NCBI RefSeq assembly: GCF_003999975.1
Contig: NZ_RJAC01000008.1
Location: 124,001-188,000 of the forward strand
DNA from: Actinoplanes solisilvae
GTDB lineage: Bacteria; Actinomycetota; Actinomycetes; Mycobacteriales; Micromonosporaceae
Reading direction: 5' to 3'
DNA: 64,000 nucleotides
Shown here in pieces: positions 1 through 8,207 of the stretch; positions within the stretch are counted from its first letter, which is position 1, and each line of letters opens with the position of its first letter. The notes below the pieces were generated by a model. The model worked only from the letters and a program-made list of their open reading frames with translations, ran no database searches and was not told the origin of the DNA. The translations under genes and the position numbers were made by a program.

Positions 1-303
1 GTCGACCACCGCGCTGGCCCGGTCGAAGTCCATCTCGACGATCGGCGCGTAGAACGGACCGACCCCGCCGAACAGCACGTGGTCGACCGGGTCGGGCAGG
101 TCGGCGAAGAAGCGGGTCACCGCCGCGTTGTCGGTGAGTTCGAGGTGTACGGCGGTTGCGCCGAGCTCGTCGCGGGCGGCGTCGAGCCGAGCCTGGTCGC
201 GGCCGGTGACGATGACCTCGGCGTCGGCCGCGCGGGCCAGCCGGGCGGTCTCGAGCCCGATGCCGGACGTGCCGCCGAGAACGACGACGATGTTCCCCTT
301 CAT
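1..303 (-). CDS. short-chain dehydrogenase/reductase, N-terminal part (runs off window)
   Basis: The first 101 codons of a Rossmann-fold reductase are visible; the rest lies beyond the left edge. After the start comes a hydrophobic strand and the glycine-rich NAD(P)-binding motif GGTSGIG (residues 10-16). An acidic strand end (LELTD) and an FGG stretch follow where classical SDRs have NNAG. The ATG at 301-303 overlaps the stop of the upstream efflux gene in an ATGA arrangement, so the two are probably translationally coupled. The substrate cannot be read from this fragment. The nucleotide-binding motif and the overlap are seen directly; the SDR family call follows from them. Confidence 0.8.
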   Translation of the reverse strand, partial: MKGNIVVVLGGTSGIGLETARLARAADAEVIVTGRDQARLDAARDELGATAVHLELTDNAAVTRFFADLPDPVDHVLFGGVGPFYAPIVEMDFDRASAVVD

Positions 304-1754
304 GCTGAACTTCCCTTCATGGGTACGACGCAGGCGTTGACACGCGGAGACGGCGCGGGATGGGCCACGACGGCGCGGCGGCTGGGGACGAACACGGCGG
401 TCAGCACGGCGGCGGCCACGGCCACGGCGGCCAGCACGAGCATCGCCAGCCGGTAGCGCTCGGCCAGCGGCCCGGTGAAGTCGCCCGCCGCGCCCACCCC
501 GAGCAGCACCGGGACGAGCGCGATCAGCACGGCCCCGCCGACCCGGGACGCGGCATCGTTGATCGCGGACGCCTCCCCCAGGTCGTCGTCGGGCACCGCG
601 GCGAGCACCCCGGCCGTGAGCGGGGCGACCGCGATGCCCAGCCCGAGTCCCCACAGCAGCGCACCGGGCAGGATCGACTGGGCGTACGGCTGCCCCGGGC
701 TCGCCGCCGCCAACCAGACGAACCCGGCCGCCACCAGCAGGATGCCGATCGCCATGGGCCAGCGCGTGCCGATGCGGGCCACCAGCGAGCCGGCCAGCGG
801 CGACACCACCAGGAACACGATCGACTCGGGGATCAGCGCCGCCCCCGCCTCGGTGGCGCTGTAGCCGAGCCGCAGTTGACAGAGCAGCACGACCAGGTAC
901 GAGGCGGCCGAGATCGCGCCGTAGAACAGCACGGTCGACACGTTGATCGCGTCGAACGGCCGGGACCGGAACAGCGCGACCCGCAGCATCGGCCGTTTCA
1001 GCCGCCGCTCGACCGGCACGAGCGCGGCCAGGGCCACGACCCCGATGACCAGGGCGGGCCAGCCGCGGCTGATCCCCTCGGTGAGCGCGAAGATGACACC
1101 GGCCAGCCCGACCACCGCGAGCCCGGCCCCGGCCACGTCGACCGAGAGCGGCCGCCGCTGCTCGTCGAGCTCGGGCACCTTGATCAGCACCAGCAGGGCG
1201 GCCAGGATCAGCGGCACGTTGACGAAGAACACCCAGCGCCACGACGCATGATCGACGATCCACCCCCCGCCGTACGGGCCCAGGGTCGTTCCCAGCGTCG
1301 AGATGCCGGCCCAGATGCCGATGCCGCGAGCGCGGTCCTTGGGCCGCAGCGAACCGTTGAGCAGCGACAGACTGCTGGGCACGACGAGCGCCCCGCCCGC
1401 GCCCTGCACGAGCCGGGCTCCGATCAGCGACCACGCGTTCGGCGCCAGTGCGCAGGCGGCCGACGCGACCAGCATCACCACCAGGCCGGCGATCAGCACC
1501 TTCTTACGTCCGAAATGGTCGGCCAGGGCCCCGGCCAGCAGCAGCAACGCGGCCACGGTGACCAGGTAGCCGGTCAGGATCCACTGGATCTGGCTGACGC
1601 TGGCCGGCAGCTCACGCCCGATCGCCGGAACCGCGACATTGATCATGTACGCGTCGACGAAGCCCACGCAGGAGGCCAGGACGGTGGCCGCGACCAGGGC
1701 CGTACCCGTCGGCGACCGCAGCGCCACCAGAGCCCGCCCGTCGGTGACTGTCAT
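300..1754 (-). CDS. MFS efflux transporter, DHA2 (EmrB/QacA-like) type
   Basis: This predicted 484-residue inner-membrane transporter has many hydrophobic segments, as expected for a 14-helix drug:H+ antiporter. Near the N-terminus are the DHA2 signatures VDAYMINVAVPAIG and then a QWILTGYLV segment. The MFS motif A variant GALADHFGRKKV follows, and then the RLVQGAGGALVVPSSLSLL stretch typical of this family. I chose the ATG at 1752-1754 because conserved sequence begins there and a GTGAGGAC stretch precedes it; an in-frame ATG at 1797-1799 would add 15 unconserved residues. It overlaps the downstream reductase start by four bases. The inverted repeat at 1798-1826 is a candidate control site. 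Exporter function is family knowledge; the substrate is unknown. Confidence 0.88.
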   Translation of the reverse strand: MTVTDGRALVALRSPTGTALVAATVLASCVGFVDAYMINVAVPAIGRELPASVSQIQWILTGYLVTVAALLLLAGALADHFGRKKVLIAGLVVMLVASAACALAPNAWSLIGARLVQGAGGALVVPSSLSLLNGSLRPKDRARGIGIWAGISTLGTTLGPYGGGWIVDHASWRWVFFVNVPLILAALLVLIKVPELDEQRRPLSVDVAGAGLAVVGLAGVIFALTEGISRGWPALVIGVVALAALVPVERRLKRPMLRVALFRSRPFDAINVSTVLFYGAISAASYLVVLLCQLRLGYSATEAGAALIPESIVFLVVSPLAGSLVARIGTRWPMAIGILLVAAGFVWLAAASPGQPYAQSILPGALLWGLGLGIAVAPLTAGVLAAVPDDDLGEASAINDAASRVGGAVLIALVPVLLGVGAAGDFTGPLAERYRLAMLVLAAVAVAAAVLTAVFVPSRRAVVAHPAPSPRVNACVVPMKGSSA

Positions 1755-1797
1755 GTCCTCACACTGGGGCATCGGCACCCTGGTTCGCGCCCGTAGC

Positions 1798-1826
1798 ACT
1801 CACTGGGGCTTGGGCGACCAGTGAGT
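1798..1826. promoter_or_regulatory. inverted repeat between divergent genes, possible operator
   Basis: A perfect 9-bp inverted repeat, ACTCACTGG (1798-1806) and CCAGTGAGT (1818-1826), is separated by 11 bp. It lies between the minus-strand efflux gene and the plus-strand VOC gene. A third partial copy, CACTGGGGC, occurs at 1762-1770 and again at 1801-1809. The spacing suits a TetR- or MarR-type dimer. No such regulator gene is visible in the window, so binding is inference. Confidence 0.45.
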
Positions 1827-1902
1827 CACCCGGGTGCGACGCGGGGTCCGTGGGCGCGACTCTCGACGCGTCGGCCTTTCCCTGAGCCCTGGAGGACCTG
1901 TC

Positions 1903-2520
1903 ATGGATTTCAAGCTGGAAGTCGTCGTCGTCCCGGTCAGCGATGTCGACCGGGCCAAGGATTTCTACACGGGTCTCGGCTGGCGGCTCGACGCCGACGT
2001 CGCCACGGACGAATCGTTCCGCGTGGTTCAGGTGACCCCGCCCGGCTCGCCCGCGTCGGTCATCTTCGGCTCGTCGGTCACCGACCAGGCGCCCGGCTCG
2101 GCCCAGGGCCTGCACCTGATCGTCAACGACATCGACGCGGCCCACGACGAGCTCAAGCGCCTCGGCGCCGCGCCGAGCGAGGTCTTCCACGACGCCGGCG
2201 GCATCTTCCACCACAACGGCACCGAGTCCCGGGTGACCGGCCCGGCCCCGCAGCGCGGCAGCTACGGCTCGTTCCTGTCGTTCAGCGACCCGGACGGCAA
2301 CGGCTGGCTCCTGCAGGAGATCACGACCCGCCTGCCCGGCCGCGTCGACCCGTCGACCACCGCGTTCGCGACCACCGCCGACCTGGCCGCCGCGCTGCGC
2401 CGGGCGGCTGCCGCGCACGGCGAGCACGAGGCACGCACCGGCGAGGAGGACGCGAACTGGCCCGACTGGTACGCCGACTACATGGTCAGGGAGCAGGCCG
2501 GCGCCGAGCTGCCGTCATGA
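1903..2520 (+). CDS. VOC (glyoxalase/bleomycin resistance) superfamily protein
   Basis: This 205-residue protein opens with the VOC pattern (VSDVDRAKDFYTGLGWRLD, about residues 12-30). The second beta-alpha-beta-beta-beta unit contains LHLIVNDIDAAHDEL and ends with SFSDPDGNGWLLQE, where family members carry a metal-binding glutamate. A C-terminal tail rich in Ala, Glu and Trp (ANWPDWYADYM) goes beyond the core fold and resembles tails of other actinobacterial VOC proteins. The ATG at 1903 follows a GGAGG ribosome site; an upstream in-frame start would add unconserved residues. The SDR gene lies 27 bp downstream, suggesting co-transcription. The reaction is not predictable. Confidence 0.85.
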   Translation: MDFKLEVVVVPVSDVDRAKDFYTGLGWRLDADVATDESFRVVQVTPPGSPASVIFGSSVTDQAPGSAQGLHLIVNDIDAAHDELKRLGAAPSEVFHDAGGIFHHNGTESRVTGPAPQRGSYGSFLSFSDPDGNGWLLQEITTRLPGRVDPSTTAFATTADLAAALRRAAAAHGEHEARTGEEDANWPDWYADYMVREQAGAELPS

Positions 2521-2547
2521 GCGCCGGCTCGGGGAGATGAGGCAGTC

Positions 2548-3315
2548 ATGGCAGACGACCCGCTGTCCGGGGCCGTAGCGCTGGTCACCGGGGCCAGCAG
2601 CGGCATCGGCGCGGCCACGGCCCGGCGGCTGGCCCGCGAAGGGGCGGCCGTCATGCTGGTCGCACGTCGGCGGGACCGGCTCGACGAGGTCGTGTCGGGC
2701 ATCGAGAAGAACGGCGATCTCGCGTACGGGCTGGAAGCCGACCTGACCCGGCCGGAGATCGCCGACGAGGTCGTGCAGCAGACCGTCGACCGCCTCGGCC
2801 GGCTCGACGTCCTGATCAACAACGCGGGGATCATGCTGCTCGGCCCCGCGTTGCACACCACGGTGGCCGAGTGGGACCGGATGGTGGCGCTCAACGTGGC
2901 GGGGCTGCTGCACGTCACGCACGCCGCGGTGCCGCACCTGATCGGCTCGGCGGCCACGTCGCCGCGGCAGGTGGCCGACCTGGTCAACGTGAGCTCCACG
3001 TCCGGGCGGGTGGCGCGGCCGGGCAGCAGCGTCTACAACCTGACGAAGTTCGGCCTGAACGGCTTCACCGAGTCGCTGCGCCAGGAGCTGATCACCGAGC
3101 ACGTGCGGGTCAGCGTGATCGAGCCCGGCACGGTCGACACCGAGCTGGTCGACCATCTGGCCGGCGTGGTCGGCGCCGCGGCCCGCCGCCAGGTCGACGG
3201 CATCGAGGCCCTGCGCGCCGACGACGTAGCCGACGCGATCACCTACATCGTGACCCGCGACCGCCGCATAGCCGTCAACGAACTACTGGTCCGAGCCGCC
3301 GAGCAGACCTGGTAG
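2548..3315 (+). CDS. SDR family NAD(P)-dependent oxidoreductase
   Basis: This is a 255-residue classical SDR. The cofactor motif TGASSGIG lies near residue 15, followed by VARRRDRL (an Arg pair favouring NADP), NNAGIM, NVSSTSG carrying the catalytic Ser, and YNLTK with the catalytic Tyr and Lys. The short C-terminal part (IVTRDRRIAVNELLVRAAEQTW) is typical of the SDR group related to serine/hydroxy-acid dehydrogenases such as YdfG. The start has a GGGGAG site eight to ten bases upstream. It follows the VOC gene in the same direction, and a strong hairpin at 3326-3357 ends the unit. Confidence 0.9.
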   Translation: MADDPLSGAVALVTGASSGIGAATARRLAREGAAVMLVARRRDRLDEVVSGIEKNGDLAYGLEADLTRPEIADEVVQQTVDRLGRLDVLINNAGIMLLGPALHTTVAEWDRMVALNVAGLLHVTHAAVPHLIGSAATSPRQVADLVNVSSTSGRVARPGSSVYNLTKFGLNGFTESLRQELITEHVRVSVIEPGTVDTELVDHLAGVVGAAARRQVDGIEALRADDVADAITYIVTRDRRIAVNELLVRAAEQTW

Positions 3316-3325
3316 CCCCGATCAG

Positions 3326-3357
3326 CCGGGGCGGGTGATGCTGTGCACCCGCCCCGG
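3326..3357 (+). terminator. hairpin terminator after SDR gene
   Basis: A perfect 12-bp stem (3326-3337 with 3346-3357) and an 8-nt loop lie 10 bp after the SDR stop codon. There is no clear U-tract, as is common in high-GC actinobacteria. Confidence 0.6.
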
Positions 3358-3578
3358 CCCTTACCGTCTTTCACCGCGTGTGAGGCGCTTCACTTGCGCT
3401 GATCGTCGCCGGACGTATTATTTGCTTCGCGCAGCAAGTACTTCACCCATAGGTGCCTTGCCCCGCGCGAGGGGACGCCGGACGAACCAGCCGCGAGCCA
3501 GCGGCGCTCATCTCGGCGCTCCCGCCCCGGAGAAATCCCCGGCGGGTAACCCTCGAAGCAGAATCCAGGAGAAGTGTC

Positions 3579-4343
3579 ATGGGAATCCTCGACAACAAGA
3601 TCGCGCTGATCACCGGCACCGGTCGCGGTCTGGGCCGCGAGTCCGCCCTGGTCTTCGCCCGCGAAGGCGCCAAGATCGTCGGGCTGGATCTCGACCCCGA
3701 GACCAACAAGGAGACCGTCGAGCTGGTCCGCGTCTCGGGCGGGGAGATGACCGGCCTGGCGCCCGTCGACCTCACCGACCCCGAGCAGGTGCACGAGGCC
3801 GTCGACAACGCCGCCGCCATCTACGGCGGGCTCGACGTCATCTACAACAACGCCGCCCTCGTACGCTTCGGCCCGATGCCCGATTTCTCCATCGAGGACT
3901 GGCGCACGACCATCACCGGCGAGCTCGACATCCCGTTCTTCGTCTCGAAGTACGGCTGGCCGCACCTGGTGGCGAACGGCGGCGGCGTCATCCTGAACGT
4001 CGCCTCGATCGCCGGCACGATCGCCGGCAACAACCCGGCCATGGTCGCCCACACCGCCGCCAACGCCGGCGTCATCGGCATGACCCGCCAGCTGGCCCTC
4101 GAGGGCGCCCCGCACGGCATCCGCGCCGTAGCGATCAGCCCCGGCCCGACCCTGACCCCGCTCAGCGAGCACGACCTGGGCGACAACCAGGCCGCCCGCG
4201 ACGCGATCACCAGCAAGACGCTGCTCAAGCGCTTCGCCCGCCCCGAGGAGGTGGTCGAGCTGGCCGCCTTCCTGTCCTCCGACCGGGCCTCGTACATCAC
4301 CGGTTCGAACTTCCAGGTCGACGGCGGCGCGACCGCCTGGTGA
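3579..4343 (+). CDS. SDR family protein with altered catalytic residues
   Basis: This 254-residue Rossmann-fold protein has TGTGRGLGRE (cofactor loop), LDLD ending strand 2 (the acid expected for NAD binding), NNAALV and NVASIAG with the active-site Ser. Where classical SDRs have Tyr-x3-Lys the sequence reads HTAAN, so both Tyr and Lys are replaced (His, Asn). The C-terminus ends SYITGSNFQVDGGATAW, the normal SDR tail. The ATG at 3579 follows CAGGAGAA. It is preceded by about 240 bp of non-coding sequence and followed by a hairpin at 4351-4385. It may be a dehydrogenase with a modified mechanism, or may have lost activity. Confidence 0.85.
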   Translation: MGILDNKIALITGTGRGLGRESALVFAREGAKIVGLDLDPETNKETVELVRVSGGEMTGLAPVDLTDPEQVHEAVDNAAAIYGGLDVIYNNAALVRFGPMPDFSIEDWRTTITGELDIPFFVSKYGWPHLVANGGGVILNVASIAGTIAGNNPAMVAHTAANAGVIGMTRQLALEGAPHGIRAVAISPGPTLTPLSEHDLGDNQAARDAITSKTLLKRFARPEEVVELAAFLSSDRASYITGSNFQVDGGATAW

Positions 4344-4350
4344 CCCGCAC

Positions 4351-4385
4351 CGACGGCCGGGCACCCCCGACGCGCCCGGCCGTCG
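4351..4385 (+). terminator. hairpin terminator after second SDR gene
   Basis: A perfect 12-bp stem (4351-4362 with 4374-4385) closes an 11-nt loop and begins 7 bp past the stop codon. It lacks a U-tract. Confidence 0.55.
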
Positions 4386-4493
4386 GCGTGCCGATGAACG
4401 GCGTCGGCGTCTCCGGCCCGGAAGCGGGCCCGTAGCCCGGCTGTCAGACCTGCACCTGTCCACGGCCGCGCCCGAATTCCTGAAAATGAAAAA

Positions 4494-4526
4494 CCGGCCG
4501 GCGCGGAGTCGATCCGCGCCGGCCGG
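4494..4526 (-). terminator. strong intrinsic terminator of the penicillin-binding protein gene
   Basis: A perfect 14-bp GC-rich stem (4494-4507 with 4513-4526) has a 5-nt loop. Read on the minus strand it is followed by GGTTTTTCATTTTC, a T-rich tract, 14 bp beyond the stop at 4540. It may also stop plus-strand transcription. Confidence 0.75.
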
Positions 4527-4539
4527 GTTTCGCCGTTTC

Positions 4540-7158
4540 TTAGCGGGGGCGGCCGTTGCCGCCGCCGTTGCCGCCCGGGAAGCCGGGGAGCGTGCCGGGC
4601 AGGCCGGTGCCGGGCTGGCCCGTGCCAGGCTGGCCCGTGCCGGGCTGGCCGGTTCCGGGCTGGCCGCCGGGGCAGACCGCGCCGCCCAGGACGCAGCCGT
4701 TGTTGTCGGGCGGCGGGGGCAGCGGGTCGAGACCGTTGCCCTTCTTGCTCGGGTCGCCGACCTTGACGTCCGGCGGGAACTCCGTCTTCTCGGCGTCGAT
4801 CGCCTTGTTGGCCAGGTCCATGAAGACCTTCCACGTCTCGCCCGGGGTCGAGCCGCCGGTCATGCCCTTCTTGCCGGCGCCCGGCTTGTAGATCGGCATG
4901 AGCTGCATCTTGTCCTTGACGACCTTCTCGCGGCCGATCCAGACCGAGGCGGCGATGTGTTTGGTGCCACCGACCCACCAGGCGTCACCGTTCTCGCCCG
5001 ACTTGCCGTCCTTGTACTCCCAGGTGCCCGACTTGCCGATGGCGTCGTAGCCGCTGCGCAGCGCCTGGCCGTTCTTGCCGACGATCTTCTCGAGCACGTT
5101 GTCGATCGCCGCCACCACGCCCGGGTCGAAGACCTGAACGGCCTTGATCCGCTCGGTGTGGAACGGCTTGAACTTGCCGGTCTTCTCGTCGCGCTTCTGC
5201 ACCGACCGGACGAAGTGCGCCTTGTTGTAGAGCCCGTCGTTGGCCAGGGTGGCCACGCCGTTCGCGTGGTCGAGGGCCGTGATCGCGTACTGGCCGTACC
5301 CGATCTCGTTGCCGAACTGCTTGAGCGCGCTGCCCTTGCTCTTGTTCAGGTCGACCCGGGCGCCGATCTTGGTGGGGCTGGAGATGAACTGGATGCCGGC
5401 CTTGTGGGCGGCCTCGGCCACCTTGTCGGGGCCGAGCGCGGCGGCGAGGTGGTAGAAGGGGAAGTTGTACGACTGGATGGTCGCCTCGGACAGCGGGCAG
5501 CGCCGCTTGTCACAGGTGAGGTTCGTGCGGCTGGAGTTGTTGATCGCGTCGCCGCCGACCTTCTTGACCTCGGAGTCCCAGGTCGTGTCGAGGCCGTACC
5601 CGTCGCTCAGCGCGGCCAGCAGCGTGTAGATCTTGAACGTCGAGCCGGGCGGACGCCCGCCGCCGATGAACTCACCCTTGTCGTTGTAGTTGGGGCCCGC
5701 GTAGTCCCAGCCGACACCGTCGTTGCCGCCGTAGTAGGCGAGCACGTGGCCGTTGGTGGGGTCGATCGCCACGAGCGCCGTCTTGTAGGTCGCGTCGAGC
5801 TTCCTCAGCGGCGACTTGCTGCTGGTGCGGTTGGCCGCCGACTCGGCCGCCTTCTGCACCGCCGGGTTGATCGTCGTGGTGATCCGAAGACCACCCTTCT
5901 TCTGCTGCTCGTCGGTGATGCCGATCGCGCGCAGCTCCTGCTTGACGTACTTGACGATCTTGCCGGTCGCGTTGTCGTTACCGCACGACGTACGGCAGGC
6001 CTCGGGGTCGAACTTCGCGAACTTGGGGTACTCGGTGGGCAGCTGCTGGATCCACTTCTTCTCCAGCATGTTGTTCAGCGTGTACTGCCAGCGGATCTTC
6101 GCGTCGGGCAGGTTGTTCTGCGGGTCGTAGCCGCGGTGGCCGGCCGACGGCTCAGGCTGCTTGATCACCGACGCGATGACGGCCGCCTCGGCCGCGGTGA
6201 TCGCGCCCTTCTGGCCGGGCTGGGTCAGCGCCGAGCGGCTGTTGCCGAAGTACGCCTTCACGGCGGCCTCGATGCCGTAGGCGCCGCGCCCGAAGTAGAC
6301 CGAGTTCAGGTAGCGGCCGAGGATCTCGGGCTTCTCGTAGTGATCCTCCATCTTGCGGGCGATCACGGCCTCGCGCAGCTTGCGGTTGTAGCTGATCTCC
6401 TTCAGCTCGGCGGCGTGCCGCGCGTACTGCTGGGTGATCGTCGAGGCGCCCTGCTGGTCGCCGCCGGTGAAGTTGTTCCACGCGGCGCGGGCGATGCCCT
6501 TCATGTCGATGCCGTTGTGGTCGAGGAAGTTCTTGTCCTCGGCGGCCATGACGGCCTGCCCGATGACCGGGTTGATGCCCTGGTACGGCACGAGCTGGCG
6601 GTTCGAGCTGCCGATGGTGGCGACGACGGTCTTGTTGTCGGACGCGTAGATCTGCGTGACCTGATCTTCGGCCTTGGGCTCGGTGAACTGCACGTCGTCG
6701 AAGAAGTAGGCCCCGCCGACGACGCCCGCGCCGAGCACGATGACCATCAGCGCGGCGGCGATGGTGAGCAGATTGGTGCGGCGCCGCTTCTTGGCCGACT
6801 TGTCCTTCTTCTTCCCCGGGCCGCCGGGGGAATCGGACGCCGGCACAGGCCGCACAGCCGCCCGCGCCACGGAGGCGGAGCCGACCGGGGCCGCCCCGAC
6901 GGAGGCACGCCCACCCACGGACGCGGAACCAACTGAAGCGGAGCCAACCGAAGCCGAGCCCACGGAAGCCGACCCGACGGAGGCTCGCCCCCCGACCGAG
7001 GCCGACCCGACCGAGGCTCGACCGCCCACAGAGGCCGAACCCACCGAGGCCCGCCCGCCGGGCGTGGCTTCGGGAACGTTGCCCGGCGCGGGGGCCGGAC
7101 CGGAGCCGGGCACCCGTGCCCGGGCGTTCGCTGAATGCGGATCGCCGTAGGGGTTCAT
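4540..7158 (-). CDS. class A penicillin-binding protein (transglycosylase-transpeptidase)
   Basis: This predicted 872-residue bifunctional enzyme polymerises and crosslinks peptidoglycan outside the membrane. A low-complexity cytoplasmic N-terminus (residues 36-97, G/S/A/V/R repeats) and a basic stretch precede one membrane helix at about 129-152. The GT51 domain has the catalytic Glu in AAEDKNF (Glu207) and the GASTITQQ motif near 237-244. The transpeptidase domain has STFK (Ser506 to Lys509), SYN (563-565) and KSGT (709-712, in place of the usual KTG). The C-terminus is a Pro/Gly-rich tail with GTGQP repeats. It is single in its transcription unit and ends at a strong hairpin. The start has a GAGGA site. 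Confidence 0.95.
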   Translation of the reverse strand: MNPYGDPHSANARARVPGSGPAPAPGNVPEATPGGRASVGSASVGGRASVGSASVGGRASVGSASVGSASVGSASVGSASVGGRASVGAAPVGSASVARAAVRPVPASDSPGGPGKKKDKSAKKRRRTNLLTIAAALMVIVLGAGVVGGAYFFDDVQFTEPKAEDQVTQIYASDNKTVVATIGSSNRQLVPYQGINPVIGQAVMAAEDKNFLDHNGIDMKGIARAAWNNFTGGDQQGASTITQQYARHAAELKEISYNRKLREAVIARKMEDHYEKPEILGRYLNSVYFGRGAYGIEAAVKAYFGNSRSALTQPGQKGAITAAEAAVIASVIKQPEPSAGHRGYDPQNNLPDAKIRWQYTLNNMLEKKWIQQLPTEYPKFAKFDPEACRTSCGNDNATGKIVKYVKQELRAIGITDEQQKKGGLRITTTINPAVQKAAESAANRTSSKSPLRKLDATYKTALVAIDPTNGHVLAYYGGNDGVGWDYAGPNYNDKGEFIGGGRPPGSTFKIYTLLAALSDGYGLDTTWDSEVKKVGGDAINNSSRTNLTCDKRRCPLSEATIQSYNFPFYHLAAALGPDKVAEAAHKAGIQFISSPTKIGARVDLNKSKGSALKQFGNEIGYGQYAITALDHANGVATLANDGLYNKAHFVRSVQKRDEKTGKFKPFHTERIKAVQVFDPGVVAAIDNVLEKIVGKNGQALRSGYDAIGKSGTWEYKDGKSGENGDAWWVGGTKHIAASVWIGREKVVKDKMQLMPIYKPGAGKKGMTGGSTPGETWKVFMDLANKAIDAEKTEFPPDVKVGDPSKKGNGLDPLPPPPDNNGCVLGGAVCPGGQPGTGQPGTGQPGTGQPGTGLPGTLPGFPGGNGGGNGRPR
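6868..7053 (-). repeat. in-frame tandem repeats in penicillin-binding protein N-terminus
   Basis: The region encodes residues 36-97 as alternating units of GRASVG and SASVG, about ten in all. The DNA shows matching degenerate 15- to 18-bp repeats rich in ACGGAGGC/ACCGAGGC. Slippage could change the number of units without breaking the frame. Confidence 0.7.
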
Positions 7159-7425
7159 CTATCCTCGTCGTCGCCGGAACGGATCTCCTGATTACACGGC
7201 TCTGTCAAGACCGGACAGTGCCGCGCGCTTGGTGATACCGACTTTCGGGAAGACATGATAGAGGTGTCCGCTCACATTGCGAGGGGACACGTTCGGCCGG
7301 TCGGCCATCCGCTTGCTGTGCAGGCACTCCGCACACGTACGCCGGGAACGCCTCAACGAGGGCGCCGGGCTGCCGAAATGATCCGCGGAGCAGCGCACGG
7401 ATCATTTCCACGGACGGAGAAACCG
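7159..7425. other. intergenic region upstream of the penicillin-binding protein, with an inverted repeat
   Basis: This 267-bp region carries no convincing gene. It should hold the promoter of the minus-strand penicillin-binding protein gene and that of the small plus-strand gene. A perfect 10-bp inverted repeat, AAATGATCCG (7376-7385) and CGGATCATTT (7398-7407), lies just before the small gene. It could form a leader hairpin or be an operator. Confidence 0.5.
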
Positions 7426-7563
7426 GTGACCGCAGAGCCTCGCACGAGCCAGGGCTGGCTCAGCTCGTCTCCGCCGTCCGCGATCGCCCTGGTTGTCATG
7501 ATCAGCTGCTTCTTCGGCTTCTTCGGGTCCATCCCGGCCAAGTTGCGGGCCGAACGGGTCTAG
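7426..7563 (+). CDS. small single-pass membrane protein, function unknown
   Basis: A GTG start at 7426 with a GGAGA site five bases upstream opens a 45-residue frame. The protein has a short polar N-terminus, one hydrophobic helix (IALVVMISCFFGFFG) and a basic end (AKLRAERV), predicting a one-helix membrane protein. Its stop and the stop of the convergent lexA gene share the palindrome CTAG. I recognise no family. The clear ribosome site and clean membrane helix make it likelier than chance, but it is short. Confidence 0.45.
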   Translation: MTAEPRTSQGWLSSSPPSAIALVVMISCFFGFFGSIPAKLRAERV

Positions 7564-8207
7564 GTTCGGCGCAGCACCGAGACGACCTTGCCGAGGATCA
7601 CCGCTCGGTCGCCGTCCAGGTGCGGATAGGCGGGGTTGCGGGCCTCCAGCACCACCCGGCCCGCGCGGCGGCGGTAGACCTTGACCGTCGCCTCCTCGTC
7701 GATCATCGCGGCCACGATGTCGCCGTTGTAGACCTCGTGCTGCTTCTTCACCACGACGATGTCCCCGTCGCAGATGGCCGCGTCGATCATCGAGTCGCCG
7801 CGGACGCGCAGCCCGAACAGCGTCCCGCGCCCCACCAGCTCGCGGGGCAGCGAGAGCACGTCGTCGGAGTTCTGCTCGGCCAGAATGGGTGTGCCGGCCG
7901 CGATGTCACCCAGCAGCGGCACGCCCACGGTCGCGTCGGAACCACCCGGCCCGGCCGAAGCAGGCTCGAGGAACATCCGTACGTCGATGGGCCTGGTCGC
8001 TCGGCCCCGGCGCAGGAAGCCCAGCTCCTCCAGCACCCGCAGGTGACGCCCCACGGTGGACGTCGACGCCAGCCCGAGCGCGTCCGCGATCTCCCGGTTG
8101 GACGGCGAGTAGCCGTAACGCCGGGCCGAGTCCTGAATGACGGTGAGGATCTGCCGTTGCCGCTCGTTGAGCCGCGACGTGTCGTAGAAGTCCTCATCCG
8201 TCAGCAC
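7560..8207 (-). CDS. lexA: LexA, SOS-response repressor/autoprotease
   Basis: This 215-residue protein starts at GTG 8205-8207. The N-terminal winged helix contains RQRQILTVIQ, SPSNREIADALGL and STSTVGRHLRVLEELGFLRR. The cleavage site is Ala104-Gly105 (GDIAAGTP), and the Ser139/Lys176 dyad lies in RGDSMID and TVKVY, 37 residues apart as in E. coli LexA. It represses DNA-damage genes and cleaves itself when RecA is activated. It directly abuts a decayed gene (TGA then GTG). I did not find a clear symmetric SOS box just upstream, so its own promoter may lie within or beyond that remnant. Confidence 0.96.
   Translation of the reverse strand: MLTDEDFYDTSRLNERQRQILTVIQDSARRYGYSPSNREIADALGLASTSTVGRHLRVLEELGFLRRGRATRPIDVRMFLEPASAGPGGSDATVGVPLLGDIAAGTPILAEQNSDDVLSLPRELVGRGTLFGLRVRGDSMIDAAICDGDIVVVKKQHEVYNGDIVAAMIDEEATVKVYRRRAGRVVLEARNPAYPHLDGDRAVILGKVVSVLRRT

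Noticed and set aside
3422..3437. Short inverted repeat TTGCT-N6-AGCAA upstream of the second SDR gene
   Set aside because: Five-base arms are too short to separate from chance without a motif search.
4486..6936. Very long open frame on the plus strand opposite the penicillin-binding protein
   Set aside because: It is antisense of a clear GT51/transpeptidase gene and is open only because of high GC; its translation has no family pattern.
6868..7053. Possible CRISPR-like array
   Set aside because: The repeats are in-frame coding repeats without unique spacers and lie inside the penicillin-binding protein gene.
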